A DNA stretch of 18,292 nt from contig DLTS01000064.1 of assembly GCA_002501485.1 (NCBI GenBank), positions 1 through 18,292 of the forward strand, given 5' to 3'. Every line of letters starts with the position of its first letter. The first letter of the stretch is position 1. This DNA comes from Acidimicrobiaceae bacterium UBA7830. GTDB taxonomy: Bacteria; Actinomycetota; Acidimicrobiia; Acidimicrobiales; Ilumatobacteraceae. The position numbers and the translations under genes were made by a program. Below, piece after piece: positions 14,554 to 18,292 of the stretch. The notes under the pieces were generated by a model. It saw only the letters and a list, made by a program, of their open reading frames with translations. It had not been told where the DNA came from and did no database searches.

Positions 14554-15069
14554 GTGAATCATGCGAGTCTGCGCGAGAATAAGGCCGTGACATTTGACCC
14601 AGCCGACTTCACCATCTCTCATCGAGAAAAGATCGAATGGATGCTCGAGACCAATGGATGGGCGCTCGAGGCGGTCCGGCCGTCGGTTGATGATGCTCAA
14701 GCGACCCCTGCTCATGCGTATTCGATCGGAGTTACTGCTCTCACCGGTTTTCCCGAAATTCTTGTTATCGGGCTCCCACCAGCGACGGCGAATGATGTCG
14801 TCAGCGTTGCGGTAGATGCTCTCAAAGGCGGGGCTGATATTCCGACTGGATGCGAACTGGTGGGTTTGCTCGATGGTGAGCAGCGGTGCGCGTTTACATT
14901 GCTCAGCGACGAAGTCGCCGCCTCGTGGTGTCCGGCGCTCGAGGAGTTCAGCACTCAGTCAATTTCCGTCGTGCAGATGCTATACCCCGACCGGCAGGGC
15001 TTTTTGCCATATGAAGAGGGCTACGAACAGCGGATGCGCTACGCCCAACCAGTTATTGGAGAGATGTGA
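14554..15069 (+). CDS. DUF4262-family protein
   Basis: This 171-residue protein looks soluble and matches the DUF4262 pattern as I know it. EKIEWMLETNGWALEAV is followed by AHAYSIGVTALTGFPEILVIGLPP, then VAVDALKGGADIPTG and a C-terminal VVQMLYPDRQGFLPYEEGY. Function is unknown. The family is common in actinobacteria and proteobacteria and is not linked to a known pathway. The start is unsure: GTG 14554, or GTG 14587 with AAGG just upstream, which would shorten the protein by 11 residues. No membrane segment or signal peptide is visible. The stop overlaps the GTG start of the DCC gene, so the two are translationally coupled and probably work together or share regulation. Confidence 0.72.
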   Translation: MNHASLRENKAVTFDPADFTISHREKIEWMLETNGWALEAVRPSVDDAQATPAHAYSIGVTALTGFPEILVIGLPPATANDVVSVAVDALKGGADIPTGCELVGLLDGEQRCAFTLLSDEVAASWCPALEEFSTQSISVVQMLYPDRQGFLPYEEGYEQRMRYAQPVIGEM

Positions 15070-15476
15070 CGTCACCGACCGACCTACCGGTGCTGATATT
15101 TGATGGTGACTGTGGGTTCTGCACCTCCTCGGCGAACAGGGCTCGAGAGTGGTTGAGGCTCCCACGAGTAGAACCATGGCAACATGCAGATCTTCTGCGG
15201 CTCGGACTCACATCGCATGAATGCAACGAGGCTCTTCAATGGGTTGGTCTCAATGGGGAGATCCACAGCGGTCATGCTGCGGTCGCTGCGGCAATGCGGT
15301 TTCGTGGCGGCCTGTGGGGAGTGCTCGGGCGAGTAATCCCGCTGCCGGGAATCAGCTTTCTTGGAAGTGCTGCGTATCGCGTCATTGCACGCAACCGACA
15401 CCGTTTGCCGGGAGGCACTCCGGCGTGTGCGATTGATCGAACGAGCGCAGTCGACGACGACCGCGGCGACCCTTGA
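15066..15476 (+). CDS. DCC-family (DUF393) thiol-disulfide oxidoreductase-like protein
   Basis: The 136-residue protein begins almost directly with LPVLIFDGDCGFCTSSANRA, the defining DCC motif. It contains a CxxC pair (Cys16, Cys19) in a thioredoxin-like setting after the first beta strand. The second half (VAAAMRFRGGLWGVLGRVIPLPG) matches the family's helical part. The DCC family is predicted to act in thiol-disulfide exchange, but biochemical evidence is thin. The start is GTG 15066, overlapping the TGA of the DUF4262 gene, with GGAGAG just upstream inside that gene. The last 15 or so residues are polar and acidic and appear non-conserved. A small hairpin (CGGTG-CATT-CACCG, 15486-15499) follows the stop at 10 nt and could be a weak terminator before the metX riboswitch. 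Confidence 0.85.
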   Translation: MTSPTDLPVLIFDGDCGFCTSSANRAREWLRLPRVEPWQHADLLRLGLTSHECNEALQWVGLNGEIHSGHAAVAAAMRFRGGLWGVLGRVIPLPGISFLGSAAYRVIARNRHRLPGGTPACAIDRTSAVDDDRGDP

Positions 15477-15510
15477 TGAAGACTCCGGTGCATTCACCGT
15501 TGAATACTGC

Positions 15511-15516
15511 TAGCGT
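15511..15516 (+). promoter_or_regulatory. Possible -10 box for the metX riboswitch transcript
   Basis: TAGCGT fits TANNNT and ends 6 nt before base 15523, the first base of riboswitch stem P1. Transcription would therefore start almost exactly at the edge of the RNA structure. No clear -35 box is seen. Confidence 0.4.
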
Positions 15517-15522
15517 TTGAAA

Positions 15523-15608
15523 CGCATTCAGAGCGGTCGGAGTCGTAGTGCTCTTGGCCCGGCAACCTGGGTTCGCCCCCAAGGTGCTTGCACACGATGT
15601 GCGATGCG
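15523..15608 (+). promoter_or_regulatory. SAM-responsive riboswitch (SAM-I/SAM-IV clan) upstream of metX
   Basis: The region folds into the four-way SAM-I layout. P1 is CGCATT (15523-15528) with GATGCG (15603-15608). P2 is AGAGC (15530-15534) with GCTCT (15550-15554). P3 is TGGG-TTCG-CCCC(CA) near 15568-15582, and P4 is GCACA with TGTGC near 15590-15602. The ligand-core strands flank P3 as in SAM-I: GGCAACC before it and AAGGTGC after it. Downstream, TCGG-n4-CCGG-CAAA-CCGG-n2-CCGA (15610-15635) can form another hairpin, reminiscent of the extra 3' stem of SAM-IV-type RNAs. No T-run follows, so control may be at translation of metX, whose ribosome-binding site is at 15674-15680. Position before metX fits repression of methionine synthesis by SAM. 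Subclass is uncertain. Confidence 0.82.
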
Positions 15609-15688
15609 GTCGGATACCCGGCAAACCGGCGCCGATTCGCTCAGATGCACAGTGCTGTTGTGTCGCTGAACGCGAGGAGGTGAAGGAA

Positions 15689-16858
15689 ATGTCTGAAGAT
15701 CTGCCGGTAACGGGTGCCTGGGCGCCAGGAGACCCCGTTGGTCGTCGTCAGTTCTTTACCTTTGCTGACGATCGACCATTCGCTCTTGACTCAGGGTCAG
15801 TACTGCAGTCGGTCACGCTCGCCTATGAAACGTGGGGTGAACTCAACAGCGATGCGTCTAATGCAATCCTCATATGCCATGCCTGGACTGGTGATTCCCA
15901 CGCCGCTGGCCGAGCCGAACTTGGACACCCTGCCCCGGGCTGGTGGGATGCCTTGATTGGGCCGGGGCTTGCAATTGATACGAACGATTTTTTTGTGGTG
16001 TGCTCGAATGTGCTCGGGGGCTGTCAAGGTTCGACAGGGCCTGCCTCTATCGACCGAGACAGTTCCGATGGGGCGCCGTATGGCCCCCGATTTCCAGTGG
16101 TCACCATTCGAGACATGGTTCGTGCTCAAGAACGTTTATCTCGACACTTAGGCGTCGATCGTTGGGCATCGGTGATCGGTGGATCGATGGGCGGCATGCA
16201 GGTGCTCGAATGGGCGGCGACCTATCGACGCCGTGTCGGCTCAATTATCCCGATTGCGACGTGCCTTCAGGCATCAGCTCAACAGATCGCATGGGGAATG
16301 ATCGGTCGAAGAGCGATCTCAATCGATCCAAAATGGCAGGGTGGCGACTACTACGACGCTGCGCCCGGGCAGGGCCCAGCCGAGGGGCTTTCGATCGCTC
16401 GTCAAGTCGCTCAGGTGACCTTTCGGAGCGACAATGTTTTCACTGAACGTTTTGGTCGCGCAGTTGCCGATCGTTCCACTGGCGATCGCTTCGGTCTCTG
16501 GCAAGAATTTCAGGTTGAGAGTTACCTCAACTACCACGGCGAAAAACTCGCTCGCCGTTTTGATGCAAACAGTTACTTGCTGATTTCAAAGGCAATGGAT
16601 CTTCACGATGTTGCGTGGGGACGTCAGTCGGTTGAGCGAGCGTTGCGTGATGTTGACATGCCATGCCTCTCAATTGGTGTCACGAGCGACATCTTGTACC
16701 CGGCATACCAACAGCAGCAGATTGCTGATGCATTCATTGCTGCCGGTGCGCCCACCGAATTTGTAGAGATTGACTCTCCTCACGGGCACGATGCCTTTCT
16801 CATGGAAACTGAGCAGATGAGCGCTCCGATAGCGGCCTTCCTGAACCGCCTCGACTAG
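15689..16858 (+). CDS. metX: Homoserine O-acetyltransferase (MetX family)
   Basis: MetX activates homoserine by acylation (usually with acetyl-CoA), the first committed step of methionine synthesis by direct sulfhydrylation. The 389-residue alpha/beta hydrolase has CHAWTGDSHAAG (63-74), VVCSNVLGGCQGSTGP (103-118) and the nucleophile elbow GGSMGGMQVLEW with Ser166. The rest of the triad is Asp334 in TSDILYP and His367 in SPHGHDAFLME. Acetyl or succinyl preference cannot be settled by eye. The frame is open upstream to 15548, but that part is the riboswitch; ATG 15689 has a strong GAGGAGG (15674-15680) 8 nt upstream and gives the normal N-terminus. The partner gene metY is not adjacent. Instead an Fpg/Nei-like gene starts 5 nt after the stop. 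Confidence 0.95.
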   Translation: MSEDLPVTGAWAPGDPVGRRQFFTFADDRPFALDSGSVLQSVTLAYETWGELNSDASNAILICHAWTGDSHAAGRAELGHPAPGWWDALIGPGLAIDTNDFFVVCSNVLGGCQGSTGPASIDRDSSDGAPYGPRFPVVTIRDMVRAQERLSRHLGVDRWASVIGGSMGGMQVLEWAATYRRRVGSIIPIATCLQASAQQIAWGMIGRRAISIDPKWQGGDYYDAAPGQGPAEGLSIARQVAQVTFRSDNVFTERFGRAVADRSTGDRFGLWQEFQVESYLNYHGEKLARRFDANSYLLISKAMDLHDVAWGRQSVERALRDVDMPCLSIGVTSDILYPAYQQQQIADAFIAAGAPTEFVEIDSPHGHDAFLMETEQMSAPIAAFLNRLD

Positions 16859-16863
16859 TTGCC

Positions 16864-17631
16864 ATGCCAGAAGGACTTGAAGCAGCGATCTATGCCGATG
16901 CTGCAAGTGAACTCGTTGGGCATGTGGTTACGTCCATTGAGGTTGATGATCGCTGCACCGACTCGAGTGAGTTGTCGATCCTTGTCGGCCAGCGAGTGCA
17001 AGGTGTGCGTCGGCATGGCAAACGTCTCGCGCTCATGCTCGATGACGATCATCTCGAATTGTTCTTCGGCATGACGGGACGCGTGATCATCAATGACGTT
17101 GCACCAATCGGTGCCCTTGAATACGGGCCGTCATCTGAGCGACCAGAGTGGGATCGGCTCAAGTTGACAACCGATGTCGGCTCGTTGCGCGTCAATGATC
17201 CGCGGCGTTGGGCTCGATTTACGCTCAACCCTGACTGGTCAACTCTTGGTGTCGACTTCATCGCCGACGCACATCAACTTGATGATGTACTTGACCGGCA
17301 GCGGCGTCGTACGGCTGCGGTGAAGTCAGTGCTGCTTGATCAACGGGTTATCGCCGGCCTTGGGAACATGTTGGTCGATGAAGTTTTGTTCTCGGCGGGG
17401 ATCGACCCGTGTCGTATGTTTGCGACTCTCAGCGTCGACGAACGACGCAAACTTTCGCCTCATATTTCGGCAGTCGTTACTCGACTGGGTGAACGAGGAG
17501 GAAGCCACACCGGAGTGCTGAGCCCAGAAGTTCGAGCAAGCCTTCCGGCATGCCCGGTTGACGGGGCTCCTCTCTCGCGTGTGAAGGTCTCCGGGCGAAC
17601 CACAATCTTTTGTTCGTTCCACCAACGCTAG
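16864..17631 (+). CDS. Fpg/Nei-family DNA glycosylase paralogue with altered zinc finger
   Basis: The 255-residue protein starts MPEGLEAAIYA, keeping the N-terminal proline nucleophile and catalytic glutamate. It also keeps Lys53 in HGKRLAL, the LFFGMTGRV strand, and a helix-two-turn-helix (about 152-183) with the invariant GLGN (165-168). The C-terminal beta hairpin retains Arg245 in SGRTT. The zinc finger is unusual: the normal C-x2-C ... C-x2-C becomes Cys230-x2-Asp233 and Cys250-x2-His253. Either zinc is held by a Cys-Asp-Cys-His set or the finger is zincless, as in some eukaryotic Nei-like enzymes. It probably repairs oxidised bases, but substrate preference is unknown. ATG 16864 is 5 nt after the metX stop with no ribosome-binding site, which suggests translational coupling and SAM-riboswitch control by position. 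Confidence 0.85.
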   Translation: MPEGLEAAIYADAASELVGHVVTSIEVDDRCTDSSELSILVGQRVQGVRRHGKRLALMLDDDHLELFFGMTGRVIINDVAPIGALEYGPSSERPEWDRLKLTTDVGSLRVNDPRRWARFTLNPDWSTLGVDFIADAHQLDDVLDRQRRRTAAVKSVLLDQRVIAGLGNMLVDEVLFSAGIDPCRMFATLSVDERRKLSPHISAVVTRLGERGGSHTGVLSPEVRASLPACPVDGAPLSRVKVSGRTTIFCSFHQR

Positions 17632-17649
17632 GTCTGGCACACTCAAAGA

Positions 17650-17955
17650 GTGGAGGTCAGGGAGACGGTCGCATTGTGGGCAGCCGACGTGTCCGTTGGT
17701 GATTCTTCGGCGTCGGCCACGGTTGTTGTCATCATTGTTGTCCTCCTCGGCTTGGCTGTCGGACTCGGCGCGCTGGCCGTTTGGCTGTGGAGGGTTACGG
17801 CAGTCGACAGTCTTTCGCTGATGGTGCTTGAGCGAATGAGCTCACGGCGGTACCAAGATGCTGACGACGACGAGCGAACCGCACTTCGAACCTCAGCGAT
17901 TCCGGTCATCGCAGATGACACCGAGATTGACGACGAAGTACGATTTGAAGAATGA
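17650..17955 (+). CDS. Small single-pass membrane protein of unknown function
   Basis: I do not recognise this 101-residue protein. After about 21 polar residues there is one strong membrane segment, roughly 24-48 (VVVIIVVLLGLAVGLGALAV). A cytoplasm-like tail follows that is acidic and charged (RRYQDADDDERTALR) and ends DDEVRFEE. The start is GTG 17650, just after AAAGA, 18 bases from the Fpg-like gene. Its stop overlaps the next start (ATGA), so the two small genes form a coupled pair. Codon usage looks like that of the neighbours, which supports a real gene. Confidence 0.6.
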   Translation: MEVRETVALWAADVSVGDSSASATVVVIIVVLLGLAVGLGALAVWLWRVTAVDSLSLMVLERMSSRRYQDADDDERTALRTSAIPVIADDTEIDDEVRFEE

Positions 17956-18194
17956 GCAATTCTCAACCAGGCCTTGATGTTGACGGAATGTTGGAGCGCT
18001 TCAAGGAGCGTGCTCTTGCGGTGAAGCAGCGTCCTCTTCCGCCGGTAGCCGGCGATGAGCGGAAAGCGTTTATCGATCAGGCCAAGCAGGACTACATGGA
18101 TTTCGCAATCGTCGGAGATGCATCTTGGGAGCTGATTGACGGTGTGTTGACGCTCACGATAGATCTTCGTCCGGGCGGTGACTCCGAGATCTGA
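17952..18194 (+). CDS. Small conserved-looking hypothetical protein (80 aa)
   Basis: I do not recognise this protein. It begins MSNSQPGLDVDGMLERFKER, with a probable amphipathic helix at about 9-25. A proline-containing stretch (RPLPPVAGDERK) follows, then a second helix (FIDQAKQDYMDFAIVGDASW) and a terminal strand pair ending in LTLTIDLRPG. There is no signal peptide and no membrane segment. ATG 17952 overlaps the stop of the membrane-protein gene. Coupling suggests a soluble partner of that protein, but this is inference only. The gap to the tRNA gene (18195-18250) holds a possible promoter. Confidence 0.6.
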   Translation: MSNSQPGLDVDGMLERFKERALAVKQRPLPPVAGDERKAFIDQAKQDYMDFAIVGDASWELIDGVLTLTIDLRPGGDSEI

Positions 18195-18231
18195 TCGATT
18201 TGGCGGGTGTCCGCTCAGGGCACCGGGCTGG

Positions 18232-18237
18232 TAGATT
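18232..18237 (+). promoter_or_regulatory. Possible -10 box for tRNA-Gly
   Basis: TAGATT fits TANNNT and lies 13 nt before the first base of the tRNA, which would give a 5' leader of about 6 nt. No clear -35 box was found. Confidence 0.3.
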
Positions 18238-18250
18238 TCTCTGACACAAC

Positions 18251-18292
18251 GCGGACGTGGCTCAGCTGGTAGAGCATCACCTTGCCAAGGTG
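18251..18292 (+). tRNA. tRNA-Gly(GCC), 5' part, cut by the window end
   Basis: The acceptor 5' strand is GCGGACG (18251-18257). The D arm is GCTC (18260-18263) with GAGC (18272-18275) around AGCTGGTA. The anticodon stem is TCACC with GGTG(A) around the loop TTGCCAA, and the anticodon is GCC (18284-18286). It matches bacterial tRNA-Gly(GCC) closely. The variable loop, T arm and 3' end lie outside the window. Confidence 0.93.

Noticed and set aside
15548..15688. 47-residue extension of MetX
   Set aside because: It is the riboswitch read as protein; ATG 15689 has a strong ribosome-binding site.
1..18292. Mobile element, prophage, CRISPR, or defence island
   Set aside because: No transposase, integrase, direct-repeat array, att-like tRNA duplication or defence-type domain was seen; the content is housekeeping. 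The tRNA-Gly at the end is cut off, so integration just beyond the window cannot be judged.

Overview
The window reads as one stretch of ordinary, densely packed chromosome from a free-living actinobacterium, most likely an aquatic member of the Acidimicrobiia. Supporting signs are moderate-to-high GC (judged by eye), frequent GTG starts, a cofactor F420 gene (cofE), two Fpg/Nei glycosylases, an actinobacterial DUF4262/DCC pair, and several starts with a TANNNT box about 7 nt upstream, as in leaderless actinobacterial transcripts. No transposase, integrase, phage gene, CRISPR array or toxin-antitoxin pair was seen. No gap between genes exceeds 300 bases; the longest are about 190-215 bases and each is described.

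Layout: (a) 1-3.5 kb: 3' end of a methylmalonate-semialdehyde dehydrogenase gene, a Nei-type DNA glycosylase, a convergent VOC/glyoxalase-fold gene, then cofE (F420 gamma-glutamyl ligase) and a prolyl-4-hydroxylase-like oxygenase. (b) 3.5-8.25 kb: a complete ProU-type glycine betaine/proline importer, proV-proW-proX, behind a probable promoter and a roughly 140-nt leader that can fold. ProW carries an extra half of about 350 residues with about eight predicted membrane segments. A 38-codon ORF bridges proW and proX with ATGA overlaps at both ends. The unit closes with a 13-bp hairpin with a TTCG loop. (c) 8.3-11.8 kb: folD, then a MoxR AAA+ ATPase coupled to a CoxE-type VWA protein. (d) 11.8-14.6 kb: an acyl-CoA thioesterase-like gene divergent from a compact GMC oxidoreductase, which runs tail-to-tail into a SURF1 gene with a 41-bp overlap. 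(e) 14.5-15.5 kb: DUF4262 and DCC (DUF393) genes, start-stop coupled and divergent from SURF1. (f) 15.5-17.6 kb: a SAM-I/IV-clan riboswitch in front of metX, followed by a second Fpg/Nei paralogue with an altered zinc finger. (g) 17.65-18.29 kb: two overlapping small genes of unknown function and the first 42 bases of tRNA-Gly(GCC).

The clearest functional units are the osmolyte importer (ATPase, permease, binding protein), the chaperone-like MoxR/VWA pair, and riboswitch-controlled methionine synthesis. I did not find a convincing new multi-gene system. The points most worth a second look are the ProW extension, the bridging small ORF, the folded proV leader and the variant Fpg-like zinc finger.
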